Below are positions 28,891 to 63,504 of a stretch of DNA of 64,000 bases, piece by piece. Source of the stretch: Piscicola geometra (Eukaryota; Annelida; Clitellata; Hirudinida; Piscicolidae); the NCBI GenBank assembly GCA_943735955.1, contig OX030958.1, positions 6,377,126 through 6,441,125 on the forward strand. Reading direction: 5' to 3'. Each line of letters opens with the position of its first letter. Position 1 is the stretch's first letter. The notes under the pieces were generated by a model. The model made no database searches. It worked only from the letters and a program-made list of their open reading frames with translations, and had not been told where the DNA came from. A program made the position numbers and the translations under genes.

Positions 28891-30528
28891 TTAAAGTGGC
28901 TTATGCGAGAAGAGGAATATCTGGAGAAGGGGGACGACCTCAAGGGTGAGAATGTCAGCCAGGATGCTCTCAGCGGAGGAGGGAGTGGAGACCTGCATGA
29001 GGTTGTTCTTCCTGAAGGAGAAGATCGAGGCGGCCAACAAGGGCAGCATGATGAGTGAGTTGTACGCGATGAGACGGTCCCAGAGGATGAGCACTTGTTC
29101 GCACGAGAGGTAGCCAGAGAAGGCTCTTAGCATCCACTTGAAGGCCACCTTCAGAGGCTGCAGGCCCAGTGACCGGAGGTGAAGGAACAATGCGGCCTCC
29201 CTGGAGAGGAGCAGTGTTTCAAAGTGCACGCACAACGAGACGATTCCGTGCGGGTGTGAAGAGATGGTGTGCAGGTGGTGGAAGAGGCGTGTGTAGAATT
29301 CTCGGAAGACGAGGTACAGACTGATGGGGTTGTCGTAGACGTAGCACAAGGGAGCCAGGTACATGCTGAAGCCGTGGAATGGGATGACGCCACTCGGAGG
29401 GTATGGCTGGTCTGGGGGTTTGATCTGGTCTTTGAAGCTGTCAGTGGACTTGTTGCTGTTGTAGTTGGGAGGGCTCTTGTGCCTCAAACAACTAAACACC
29501 TGCTTGTCTCGTAGGAAGCACAAAAGCACTTGGTAAAGGAAGTCCTCGAAGACGAAGTACTTGTCGTCGTTGCTGGCAGTCAACTTGACGTCCTTGAAGA
29601 TGAGAAAGTCGACCAGCATATCGTGCAACACCACTGTCTTCTTGAGCCTCTCCCACTGCATGCTCGCTTCATGGGTCATCTCACAACCCAAAGCAAGCAT
29701 CCACAAAGTGCCCCTGAGACTGACAGGAGCTCCTTTGCGCAGGTAACACTGCGCCTTCTCACTCAAACCTTCATGGATCACACTAAAGCCCAGTGTGACT
29801 CTGCGTTCCTTAAATGTCTCTGAATAACTTTCGTCGAGGCCTGACTGCTGCTTGCTGATGTGGAGGTCTGCAAGTTCAACTTGAAGATCCGTCAATGACT
29901 TTCTTTTGAAGTTGACTCTCATGAGAAACGGAGAAGTCTGAGTGTTTTCTTCGGCGGGGGAATTTTCGTTTGGATTTCGTAGGTTGCAAACCACTTCAAG
30001 GAAGTCTTTGGAGGCGTAAACAGGTCTGAACTTGGAGAGGTCAAGGTCGTTAGAGCTCAACTCCGCCCACTTCGCCACCATTTCCCGTTGCTCCTTGTCA
30101 GAACGCTTTCTAAGCAGAGGCACTGCCAGCTCAGTGCTCATGCTGTGCACGCTGCGAACCACCCTCTGCTGCCAGTGCTCTTGGGCCTTTGCCACGTACC
30201 ATAACTCCTCGCCACGACCCGCTCTTCTTCCGCCCATCAAGCAACTCCCATGTTTGCTCTTTGGTGCCTTCTCCTTGGCAAACTCCAGCGGCAGTTCGAT
30301 GTGGCTCTTTTGTGAGTAGTGGAAAAGAAAGTTTTTCAGAGGCACTCTGGTTTCCTCCAACACAATCATTTCCACTTCAGCTTCAATATCTTCCATCTTT
30401 CCATCCCACTGCATCAACCTTTTCTCCACCAAATCCCTGCACTTCTCTTCCACTCCAGACCACCTTATCCTTCCACACACCTCATCAAACACCTCATTGA
30501 ACTCCCTCTCATTCAGTGCTGCCATCAT
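28891..30528 (-). CDS. TBC1D19: TBC1 domain family member 19, intronless
   Basis: Member of the Rab-GAP (TBC) family with poorly known substrate. One uninterrupted 545-codon frame, against 526 residues for human TBC1D19. The C-terminal half follows the family closely: RGTLWMLALG (the conserved R-x3-W of TBC domains), then PSGVIPFHGFSMYLAPLC, then SSHPHGIVSLCVHFETLLLS. LRSLGLQPLKVAFKWM, RAFSGYLSCEQVLILWDR and EVVPLLQIFLF follow. I do not see the usual IxxDxxR arginine finger or YxQ glutamine finger, so classic GAP activity is doubtful. The start is the first of two adjacent ATGs. Composition is free of the trinucleotide repeats seen in neighbouring genes. It is the only clearly intronless gene here. 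Confidence 0.93.
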   Translation of the reverse strand: MMAALNEREFNEVFDEVCGRIRWSGVEEKCRDLVEKRLMQWDGKMEDIEAEVEMIVLEETRVPLKNFLFHYSQKSHIELPLEFAKEKAPKSKHGSCLMGGRRAGRGEELWYVAKAQEHWQQRVVRSVHSMSTELAVPLLRKRSDKEQREMVAKWAELSSNDLDLSKFRPVYASKDFLEVVCNLRNPNENSPAEENTQTSPFLMRVNFKRKSLTDLQVELADLHISKQQSGLDESYSETFKERRVTLGFSVIHEGLSEKAQCYLRKGAPVSLRGTLWMLALGCEMTHEASMQWERLKKTVVLHDMLVDFLIFKDVKLTASNDDKYFVFEDFLYQVLLCFLRDKQVFSCLRHKSPPNYNSNKSTDSFKDQIKPPDQPYPPSGVIPFHGFSMYLAPLCYVYDNPISLYLVFREFYTRLFHHLHTISSHPHGIVSLCVHFETLLLSREAALFLHLRSLGLQPLKVAFKWMLRAFSGYLSCEQVLILWDRLIAYNSLIMLPLLAASIFSFRKNNLMQVSTPSSAESILADILTLEVVPLLQIFLFSHKPL

Positions 30529-31048
30529 TCAGCTATTCCTCCTTCTTGCCGCTCCTATACAACCCGTTTCATACTGTTTTTGGTCTTTCACACTAAAGAA
30601 ACTCATTTTATAAAGTCATTAAAATTGAATTTAAAGGTTCAAATGACAAATTTTAATTCAAATCTTTAATCCTTCACGGAACCAACGTTTCAGTTCAACG
30701 TAGCGACCACGCATCTCGTTTATTTCTACCGCATTCAAACACCACGATAAACCTCCGTATCCATGGAAACGAAGTGTATGATGTGCCAGTGCAAGTACGA
30801 AGGAATGAAAAGTAAACTGAAGACTATTAATGGTGTTATAATTATGTAAAAACTTAAAATATAAAATAATAAGCGCTATTTAAATTCCAAGATGAGCTTG
30901 TGTCAGATCTACATTCTTCAACGCTCATGGTAAAGTTTTAAACATTTAAATATGGTGGTATTTTTCAACGTTTTGCGGAACTTTGTAATTCGTTTTCAAT
31001 TCTTCGTTGAAATTGTATCGCTTAATTTTTTTAAAAGCATTTTTGGAG
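30529..31048. other. Upstream of TBC1D19, downstream of LMO
   Basis: AT-rich; no gene seen. A weak X-box-like palindrome, gtatccatggaaac, lies at about 30757-30770, upstream of TBC1D19, but it departs from the RFX consensus at two positions. Confidence 0.4.
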
Positions 31049-34000
31049 CTATTTCAAAAGCTTTTCGGTTGGCGGTGTTGAAGTTATGGAGGTGGAAACT
31101 GTGGGAAAGTGCTTGTTAAGGTTGCTTTCGATCTTTTTGTTCAGGCTTCCACTGATGTGTTCGAAGTTATCGTTGTTGATGTTGTTGTTGTTGTTGTTGT
31201 TGTTGCTGTTTTTGATTTTGTTGTTGTTGCCATGGTTAATGTTGCTGATGCCTTTAATGTCGTTGTTATTCATGTTGTTGAGGCCTGTAATGTCGTTGCA
31301 GTTGTTGTTTATGTTGTTGTTGTTGTTGTTGTTGTTGTTAGAAAGAGTAATCTTGATGCTTCTATCAATTTGTTGTGGAAGAGGAAGAGTGAGGGAGTTA
31401 AATGCTTCAGGATTAAAACAAGGATTGTAGTAAAAGTAGTTGTTGTTGTTGTTGTTGTTGTAGTTGAAAGTAGACAGTTGGTATGGGTCGGAGCAGTGGT
31501 TGATGTGGTTGATGTTTTCGTCGTGGAAAAACCCCAACTGGTTTATCAGGCCTGGAAGCTGGTTGTTGTTGTTGATGTGGTTGTTGTTGTTGTTGATATT
31601 GTTGCTGATGTTGTTGTTGATGCTGTTGTTGTTGCAGTGGTACGAAAGGTACTCGAGAGAGGCTCTGGCGATGAGCATCTTCTCTTCGTAGTCGTACTCA
31701 CAGAGGATCTTGTTCTCGTACAGGTAGTAACGGTCCCCGACGCAGAACCTGGCGAGTGGTGGTGATGATGATACAGTGAACATGAATGAACTTCATTGAA
31801 GTTTTTTTTATGTAGGTAACAGCTGGCTTTTAATGAATCCAGACAAAACCCTTTTGGAATCCCCATTCTGCAACCTGATCCACAATTAAACCCCATTTCA
31901 ATCCATGCCACCATGGGCGGTGATCTGCTGCAAATATTGGGGGGGTTCTAACCAGCATGGTCGATCCTGGGGAGGTCCTGGGGTCCAGACCACCCTCCCC
32001 CCCACATGAAAAAATATGTTTAAAGTTATGTTTTGATACGAATATCTAAATAAGCAAAGAATAGTTTTGTTTTAGACAGCTATCACTATAAATACACATA
32101 CTCACAATGTATTACTATATGAACATTCTGGTTTATGCCATGGTTGACGATTATTCTCGTATCAAATCAAGATTTAAAAATTGTTTTTATTGAAAAAAGT
32201 AGGGAATTCACATTAAGGCGGACACCCTCACTACCAAAATGTGGGAGGGTCCGGACCCCAGGAGCCCCTCAGGATCGCCGCCCATGCATGCCAATATATT
32301 TTTTTTAAACTACATACAGTCCTGAAGTATATCACCATTTCTAACATCACCATCTCTATCATCACCATCTCTATCATCACCATCTCTATCATCACCATCT
32401 CTATCATCACCATCTCTATCATCATCATCTCTATCATCACCATCTCTATCATCACCATCTCTATCATCACCATCTCTATCATCACCATCTCTATCATCAC
32501 CATCTCTATCATCACCATCTCTATCATCACCATCTCTATCATCACCATCTCTATCATCACCATCTCTATCATCACCATCTCTATCATCACCATCTCTATC
32601 ATCACCATCTCTATCATCACCATCTCTATCATCACCATCTCTATCATCACCATCTCTATCATCACCATCTCTATCATCACCATCTCTATCATCACCATCT
32701 CTATCATCACCATCTCTATCATCACCATCTCTATCATCACCATCTCTATCATCACCATCTCTATCATCACCATCTCTATCATCACCATCTCTATCATCAC
32801 CATCTCTATCATCACCATCTCTATCATCACCATCTCTATCATCACCATCTCTATCATCACCATCTCTATCATCACCATCTCTATCATCACCATCTCTATC
32901 ATCACCATCTCTATCATCACCATCTCTATCATCACCATCTCTATCATCACCATCTCTATCATCACCATCTCTATCATCACCATCTCTATCATCACCATCT
33001 CTATCATCACCATCTCTATCATCACCATCTCTATCATCACCATCTCTATCATCACCATCTCTATCATCACCATCTCTATCATCACCATCTCTATCATCAC
33101 CATCTCTATCATCACCATCTCTATCATCACCATCTCTATCATCACCATCTCTATCATCACCATCTCTATCATCACCATCTCTATCATCACCATCTCTATC
33201 ATAACCATCTTCCTCACCACCCTCTATTTATTCAACTTGAAAAACAATTCTTTTACCTCACATGCAGCCAAAAACAAAACGCTCTTGAATCTATGAAAAA
33301 GCACTATACAAATATGTTTAATTGATTGATTGAAAAATCCAACAGACCCTTCCCCCCCTTCCACCTGTGACTGCACTGTTGGCAAGCGAAGCATTCCAGA
33401 TGGTAGACGTTGTGCCTCGCCCTCATCACCATTTCGAACGACGGGATCATCTTGTTGCACACCGAACAGTAGCCCGTCGTGCCGAATAAGCTGCGGTGGT
33501 GGTGGTGGTGGTTGTAGTAGCGGTTGTAATGGCGGTTGTTTTGGTTGTGGTTGTAGTGGTGGTTGTGCTTGTAGTGGTGGTGGTTGTTGTGTGTGGTGGT
33601 TGTGTTTTAATTGTGGTTGTAATTGTAGTTGTGTTGAGGATGGGGGCGATTGTTGTGTGTGGTGGTTGTAGTTGTAGTTGTGTTGATGATGGGGGTTGTG
33701 TAATGGTGGTTGTGGTTGTAGCATTAGCTGTTTTGATTTTGGGGGTTGTGGTTGTAATGGTGGTTGATTTGATTTGATAGTTGTGGTGATGATGGTGTTG
33801 GTGAAGATTGACGTGGCAATGATAGAAGTAGTGATATTAAAATTTTCTTAAACTGTTCAAATAAAAATGCAAACAATGGTGCATCATCCCAAAGGCAAGC
33901 ACTGAGCCGCAACAGCCACCAACCGCAAGTAGTCGCGCCTGCAGAGAAGGAGGTTGGCTTTCGAGAAGAGGGAAGAGCCCACCTGTGAATGAGAATTTTT

Positions 34001-35155
34001 TCAGAATTGAGAAATTGTGTTGAAAAACTTTCAGAATTGAGAAATTGTGTTGAAGAACTTTCAGAATTGAAAAATTGTGTTGAAAAACTTTCAGAATTGA
34101 GAAATTGTGTTGAAAAACTTTCAGAATTGAGAATTTGTGTTGAAAAACTTTCAGAATTGAGAAATTGTGTGGAAAAACTTTCAGAATTGAAAAATTGTGT
34201 TGAAAAACTTTCAGAATTGAGAAATTGTGTCGAAAAACTTTCAGAATTGAGAAATTGTGTTGAAAAACTTTCAGAATTGAGAAATTGTGTTGAAAAATTC
34301 TTTTGTGGTCAAATCTGTACTAAGAATGGCGTTTAGGGACTCAAACGGGATAAATTTCAAAATGTGGAACGATTAGGAACAAAAAATAAGTTTGAAACGG
34401 AAGATAGGATTATTATCGAAAGCAAATTATGATGAATTAAATTCATTTTTATTCTTAATCCAATCAATTAAGATTAAATACAATTTATTAACTATAGTTA
34501 ACTAGAATAACACTTCAAAACTAATAAACCAGACCGTGGTTTAAAGTCTAAAAGCAATGAATTATTATGATAATTTAAAACTCAATAGAAAGATGCTATT
34601 CAGACGGGCCAGGACCTCTCCGAGGCGGCAGTCACAGCAGGAGCACTTGAGGCAGTCCTCGTGCCAGAGACGATCGAGTGCCTTCAAGAGAAACCGCTCC
34701 CTGATGCCCTTCCTGCAACCAGAACACCTCAGTTGTTGTTGTGGTTGTTGTTGTTGGGTGTTGCCAGTGTTGTTGTTGTTGATGGTGATGGTGTTGTTGT
34801 TGTTTGGGTTGTGGAATTGGTTGTTTTGTCGCAAGGTGTTGATTTTCTTTAGAGTGTTGTTGTCTTGCTTGAGGCGACTGAGGTTGTGGCATTGGTGGTT
34901 GTTTTTGTTGTTGGCTTGCTGGCGTTTGTTCAAGTTTTGTAGTTGTGGTTGTTGTTGTTGCGGGTACGAATGAAGTTTGTTGTTTAGTCCCAATGGCGGA
35001 GCAGTGCTTTCTATGGCGTCTTGTCGTGCAGGTGTCGTCTTCATCGGATTATCTGGTCTGCACCAGGCAACCACGTCTTCGACACTGCAGTTCAACGCGC
35101 AGTGCTGCATCGACGAATTATACTCAAACACCACGATGATGAAGCCACAAGTCAC
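31049..35155 (-). CDS. LMO: LIM-only (LMO1/2/3-type) transcription cofactor with Asn-rich extensions
   Basis: Adaptor that bridges LDB and bHLH/GATA factors through two LIM zinc domains; nuclear. Exons in coding order: 35155-34616, 33982-33924, 33490-33365, 31748-31049, giving 474 residues in frame. LIM1 (about 144-199): CSGCRKGIRERFLLKALD, then WHEDCLKCSCCDCRLGE, then LFSKANLLLCRRDY. LIM2 (about 208-262): CSVCNKMIPSFEMVMRAR, then NVYHLECFACQQC, then RFCVGDRYYLYENKILCEYD. Exon boundaries and protein follow LMO1/3 closely (LRLFGTTG linker conserved as LRLFGTTG). Vertebrate LMO proteins are about 150 residues. This one has a Gln/Asn-rich N-terminus of about 140 residues and an Asn-rich C-terminal extension of about 210, encoded by TTG repeats read on the opposite strand. 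The first exon's start is the upstream-most ATG and is uncertain. Confidence 0.88.
31930..32300. mobile_element. MITE-like element with imperfect terminal inverted repeats
   Basis: The left end (31932-32008) contains cgatcctggggaggtcctgg and ggtccagacc, then ctcccccccacat. The reverse complement of the right end (32236-32300) reads cgatcctgaggggctcctgg and ggtccggacc, then ctcccacat. Arms of about 65 bp are roughly three-quarters identical and enclose about 230 bp of AT-rich DNA with no coding capacity. Both ends begin in an aatattgg/aatatattgg string. Family unknown; I cannot define a target-site duplication. Confidence 0.65.
32345..33214 (+). repeat. 15-bp minisatellite, about 58 near-identical copies, in LMO intron
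   Basis: Unit catcaccatctctat, with a single changed copy near 32426 (catcat) and divergence only at the two ends. It is in the intron between the two LIM2 exons. It produces frames of more than 300 residues on both strands (MVIEM on the minus), which are artefacts. Confidence 0.97.
33490..33790 (+). repeat. GGTTGT-rich tract in LMO intron
   Basis: Degenerate ggtggttgt and tgtagt words. On the minus strand the tract ends in the acceptor of the LIM2 exon (33490). Confidence 0.75.
33990..34308 (+). repeat. 30-bp minisatellite, about 10 copies, in LMO intron
   Basis: Unit made of actttcagaattgagaaatt followed by gtgttgaaaa, starting a few bases from the acceptor of the exon at 33982. Open in one plus-strand frame because the unit is 30 bp. 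Confidence 0.9.
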
Positions 35156-38100
35156 CTCCTACTACTACACGCGTTTCGGACCCTCAGTTTCCCTCTCCCA
35201 TGCACCACCAAGCCAGACAACTCAACTCATATGTACATCGTTTTCCCTTCACACACACACACAAACACAAACACAAACACAAACACATTGCTTTCTTATT
35301 TGCTAATACTTCTTCAATTATGTATAAGAATGTCTTTTTCCAAGTATATATAAGAAAATATGTTTATAAGTATACATAATACATTGATAAATACGAAGTT
35401 GTATATAAATAGAAACAAACATATACATGATATAATTAGACATATATACATGTGGGTGTGTGAGTGCGTGTGTGTAGGTGTGCAGAGGGAGGCGTGAGAG
35501 TAGATGAGAAGATAATGAGGATGGCAGGAGGCAGTGGTGCATAGAGGAGGACCAGTTGCCTTCCATCCATCCATCCATCCCGTGCCCTCCTGTTGCTATC
35601 GATGTTGTGGTCTTTAGTAATGTCTTTTGGTTTTTTTTTGGTTGTGGGTAGTTGTAGATTCGGTCAGAGATTTGGTGTTTTGGTAGAAGATTTGTTGTAG
35701 TAGTTGTAGATTTTTGTTTGTTTGTAGATTTGGTGTTGTTGTAGTAGTTGTAGATTTGGTGTTGTGGTAGTTGTAGATTTTGTTTGTATTTTTGAGGTAG
35801 TAGTAGATTTTCATTGTTTTTGTAGTTTTTAATGCAATTTTTTCTTACTTTTCTGCGTTGATAAGACTTTTGTTTTAGTTTGCTTTGTTAGATTCCGAAA
35901 CTATCGAATTTCCAGCATTTTACTGTGACTGACCATCCTTGTCAAACGGCCATAATCATCATCATCATCATCATCAACATCATCATCAACATCATCATCA
36001 TCATCAGCATCATCATCCCTAAAATTAAGCGATGGCACTACACGACTGCTCACTGGAGCGTGAAGATAAATGCGGATGACGTCATCAGGCATCACACGTG
36101 ACCAGTCATGTGACTTGTTGCCCCGGCAACCATTACTACGCATGCTCCTTGCGTGCTAATTGAGGCGTTCCGGATGATAAAAAGTCGTGTGTGTGTGTGT
36201 GTGTGTTTGTATCTCTGTGTGTTTGTGTGTGTGTTTTTGTGTGGGTGCTTTTACGTGTGTGTGTGTGTGTGTGCGTATGTGTGTGTGTGTGTGTATGCCT
36301 GTGTGTTTGCGTGTGTTTCTGAGTACATTACTGTGTAAATTCATGTTTGTTTTTTGCATTTGAAGGCTTGCCCATTCATTTAAATTGGTAGGATAAGTGG
36401 TAACAATCATACATTGTGTGTATTTACTGTCTAATTTGACTGAAACAGAAAGACTCAGGTCTCAGGCACATCTTATGGAAATTGATACAGCATTGCATGA
36501 GCTTGTGTCTTCTTCAACACTCTGCCTTACATTTTTGAGAAAAGTGGAGCTTTATTTGTGCATTAATAAGTTTAGTTTTGGGAGATAAAAAATCACGCAG
36601 ATCTTTTGACTTCTATAATGGTTATTAATGGTTAGTAAGGCATTTAAAAAGCCCTGCAATTCTTCCAGTATCAATTACAGTGTGCTTCATACAGTCTCCA
36701 CCATGCAGTAGAGGGTGGTTCATGCTGCACCCACCATGCATTCTCGTGTGCACTCCATTAAGCAAGATAAGACTCTGAAAGGGTTTTAAAAGGTCTTCAT
36801 CAATGCCATTGTCTTCTCCACAATGCCTGTCAAAACACACATCTCGCTACTTTTCTGTTTAGTGTTTGTATGCCTTCACGTACATGTGTGTGGGTGGAAG
36901 GTTTGTGCTTTGAGTTTTTATTTTAAGAAAGAAGTATCCTTATCATCAACGCTTAAAAAATCACTTATCTTTTAAGTTTAATTGAAGAATGCTTTAATGT
37001 GTTAATTTCCGCTTGAAACGCATTTAAAACCAAACTTAAAGACATTAAATATATGCAAAAGTCTTCATAATCGAGTCCAGTTTCCACAAAAGAAACAGCA
37101 AACTTCCTTTCTTCGTGTAACGTCTGCTTTTAGACGCCACTTTTTGACGTTATCTCCTTTCACTTTTATATACAGACGACTTTTGTGCGACGACAGAGGT
37201 TATCGTAGTGACGAAAGAATGTGTAAGCGGCCGTAATGTCATTTAGATTATTCTTTTTTTCTTACTTTACCTTTTTCTTGAAAGCTTTTCGGTAAAAGAT
37301 CAAAAGCGTCTCTGTACATTTTTACCCTCTAGAAGTTTATAGCAAAAAACTTTTAAAAACATAAACACACACACACACACAAACACACCCACACACACAT
37401 ACACACACACACCCACACATACACTCACCCACACACGAGGAGGCAAAAGGACGCATCCATCACAGCAGCACATTTACATGCGGATGGCATGAGTTGCAGG
37501 CACCTTTCAACGCTGTGCTCCTCAAATAGATGCTGAAGATGTTGATGCAACCGCAGGAGAGAGACGAGGAGGCTGCAAGGAAAGTAACTTCCAAGCAAGC
37601 ACTGATGCTTTGGTTTGATTTACAGGCAATATTTTATAGCTTACGAAAGAGCATTGTCAGAAGGTTTAGCATACCTCTCCTGTGGCTGCAAAACTGCAAT
37701 ATAACTCCTTCTCATCAAGTATGCATACGTAATTTCCTTCCATCTTTCCATCTGACCACCTCCCCCCTTTGCATCTGACCACCTCCCACCTAACCACTTT
37801 CTATCTTTTAATCTGACCATCAGAAAAGACTCTAGCATATAGTTTATTGTAGTCCGCAATAACCGATCACAGTAGAAAAATTAAAAGGGAAATATAAATT
37901 AAGATACGCATACATAATGAATATCCGAATACACGAGTAAATATTTAAATTCACGAGTAAATATTTAAATTCACGAGTAAATATTTAAATTCACGAGTAA
38001 ATATTTAAATTCACGAGTAAATATTTAAATTCACGAGTAAATATTTAAATTCGCGAGTAAATATATTTGAATACATGAATATATTAGGCTTGCGCATGTG

Positions 38101-39006
38101 CAAGAGGACACTCGTATGGATACATTGAAGGGAGGCAAGCAACAAACCAGAAGCGCGAGTGAAAATGAAAGTAGCTGACGAACCGAAGCAGTTATAACGA
38201 AGATGAAAGTAGGTCATGAGGAGTAAGTGATTGGCTGGGTGGAAGTAGGTCATGAGGAGTAAGTGATTGGCTGGGTGGAAGTAGGTCATGAGAAGTAAGT
38301 GATTGGCTGGGTGGAAGTAGGTCATGAGGAGTGAGTGATTGGCTGGGTGGAAGTAGGTCATGAGGAGTGAGTGATTGGCTGGGTGGATGAAACCAGGTCA
38401 TGTAGTGTGGCGTGAGTGCAGGTCCACATCGTTGCTCTGTAATTCATTAACTTTATGTTTTTGCCGCCTTGCAATGAAAAATGTACTTTAATGTAAGGTA
38501 GCATTCGAAGTTGGAAAAGAAACGCTTTAAATGCTGAAATGCTTCAAAAAGGTGTATTTACAATCGATTAACAATCCGCATTTATGTTGAAACAAACAAT
38601 TACTGCTGCTGCTCCCACTAGAACGACCCCGCCTATCACTACTACTACTATCAGTACCACCACTACTACTATCAATACCATTCTACTTCCTCTCCTCGTT
38701 TGACTCTCAGCCTTCCATCAACCTTTCAAGAAATACTAGAAAGGCTGCATGATGATGATGATGGCGATGATGATGATGGCGATGATGATGACAATGATGG
38801 CGATGATGATGATGATGGCGATGATGATGATAACAATGATGGCATGAAGAGAAATGCTGAAAGATACAGGACAGATGAACAACGGAGTACACGTGTAAAA
38901 CAAAAGGACCTAGCATGCCATAGAGTGGTGGATGGAAAGAATGCATGGACAGAAAGCGAGAAGAAGCAGTCGAAAGTGTTGGCAGGCAATTTCTGTGGCT
39001 TATGCC

Positions 39007-39043
<37 letters not shown>

Positions 39044-40349
39044 TAGTAGTAGTAGTCGTAGTAGTAGTAGTAAAAGAAGTATAAGTAGTAGTAGTAGAGG
39101 AAGCTGTAATGTAGACTACAATAAGTGATATAGAAGTGCGCGCGCGTGTGTGTGTGTGTGTGTGTGTGTTAATGCGAAACGATAAGAAATGCCATGCAAA
39201 AAGACTGAAGCATTGCAGTGAAGCGCGAAGGTTGCTTCCGAAAGGGTGTGAGACTAGGCGAAAAGATGCCGCAGCGACAGGGGATGGAGCGAGCTGCAGA
39301 TGTTGATGGTACATTGGCGAAGGTGATATTGGTTGATGATCAATTGGCTAAAATTTAATATTTGTTTAAAAGTAAAATTGGTGATCGACTGACTGACTGA
39401 CTGACTGACTGACTGACTGACTGACTGACTGGAGATTAAGAACCTCATCGGAGTTGCTGGTTTAGTTACATCTGGAAGTGATCAGAATGACGAGAGGGAG
39501 GAGTGTGAAGGAGGGAGCGTGTAAGGAAGGATAAGTGAAAGAAAGAAGTTGGAGGAGGAGAAGGAAGTGTGGGGAAGTGAGAAGAGTGAAGTTGAAGAAA
39601 GTGCAAGGTGGTGACGTAGCAAAGCTTGAAGTCACAGAACTGCAGCAGCAACAACAGCAGTGGTAGTAGCAGCATGGTGATCATGCACAGATGGAGCAGA
39701 TGAATGCTCCAGTTATAGCACTGCGGGAAGTGTTGCAAGCGATTAGGTAAATGCACGGAAAGAATAATTTTCTATATGCAAGTAGAGGTTGCTGGACGTC
39801 AATGATGATAATGATGATGAGTATGATGATGATGATGATGACGACGTCGATATTGATTATGATAACGATGTTTGAAACGCAAAGGAACACTGCAAGGAGC
39901 GAAGCACACCATACAAATGCTTGTCAGAAAAGTTGATGAAAAAAACTAAAATAAATATTATGACGTGAGTGACTTAAGCGTACATGCCTAAACTTTAAAA
40001 ACACATACATACACGCACATGAACTCACACACGCACGCACGCACACATTGGCATACACTAGATGCTACTTAAAATAATCTAACAGCAATAGAAGTTTAAA
40101 AGCCTCCATCATACGCGATGACTCTGAGAGCCCCACATACAAACATACAAACATACAAACAAATAAACACATAAAGCACATATAAACGCACATACACACA
40201 TAGAAGCAAATCTCCATGTGGTGAAACTAAAAACACGAATAACCACACAAAAACCGCATGAAGACAACCACACCCCAAAACCACACTTGAACAACCACAC
40301 ATCCCACCACACTAACACCACAAAAGAACCACGCCACACTACAGCTCCT
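35156..40349. other. Intergenic region between LMO and Sbf
   Basis: Repeats: TTTGTAGATT-type tract (35660-35810), (GT)n variants (36186-36320), CA tracts (37360-37440), a 20-bp array of about seven copies (37930-38060, ttcacgagtaaatatttaaa), a 36-bp array of about five copies (38200-38395), GAT (38750-38835), TAG (39008-39105), (GT)n (39145-39170) and GACT (39386-39430). No domain-bearing frame recognised. The Sbf 3' UTR lies just left of 40350. Confidence 0.6.
36077..36130. promoter_or_regulatory. CRE, E-box and X-box cluster
   Basis: Within 54 bp: TGACGTCA (36077-36084, perfect cAMP response element), CACGTG (36095-36100, E-box/USF type) and GTTGCCCCGGCAAC (36117-36130), a perfect RFX X-box palindrome of form GTTGCC-N2-GGCAAC. 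It is about 0.9 kb upstream of the LMO ATG (minus strand). It might be the LMO promoter or serve an unrecognised transcript. Function is inferred from motifs only. Confidence 0.45.

Positions 40350-63504
<23,155 letters not shown>

Noticed and set aside
32231..33220. 329-residue minus-strand frame of repeated MVIEM
   Set aside because: It is only the translation of the 15-bp minisatellite in an LMO intron; the true LMO exons flank it in consistent phase.
36397..36588. 63-codon frame with balanced composition (RLRSQAHLMEIDTALHELV)
   Set aside because: No recognised family, no convincing splice sites and no partner exon; could be chance.
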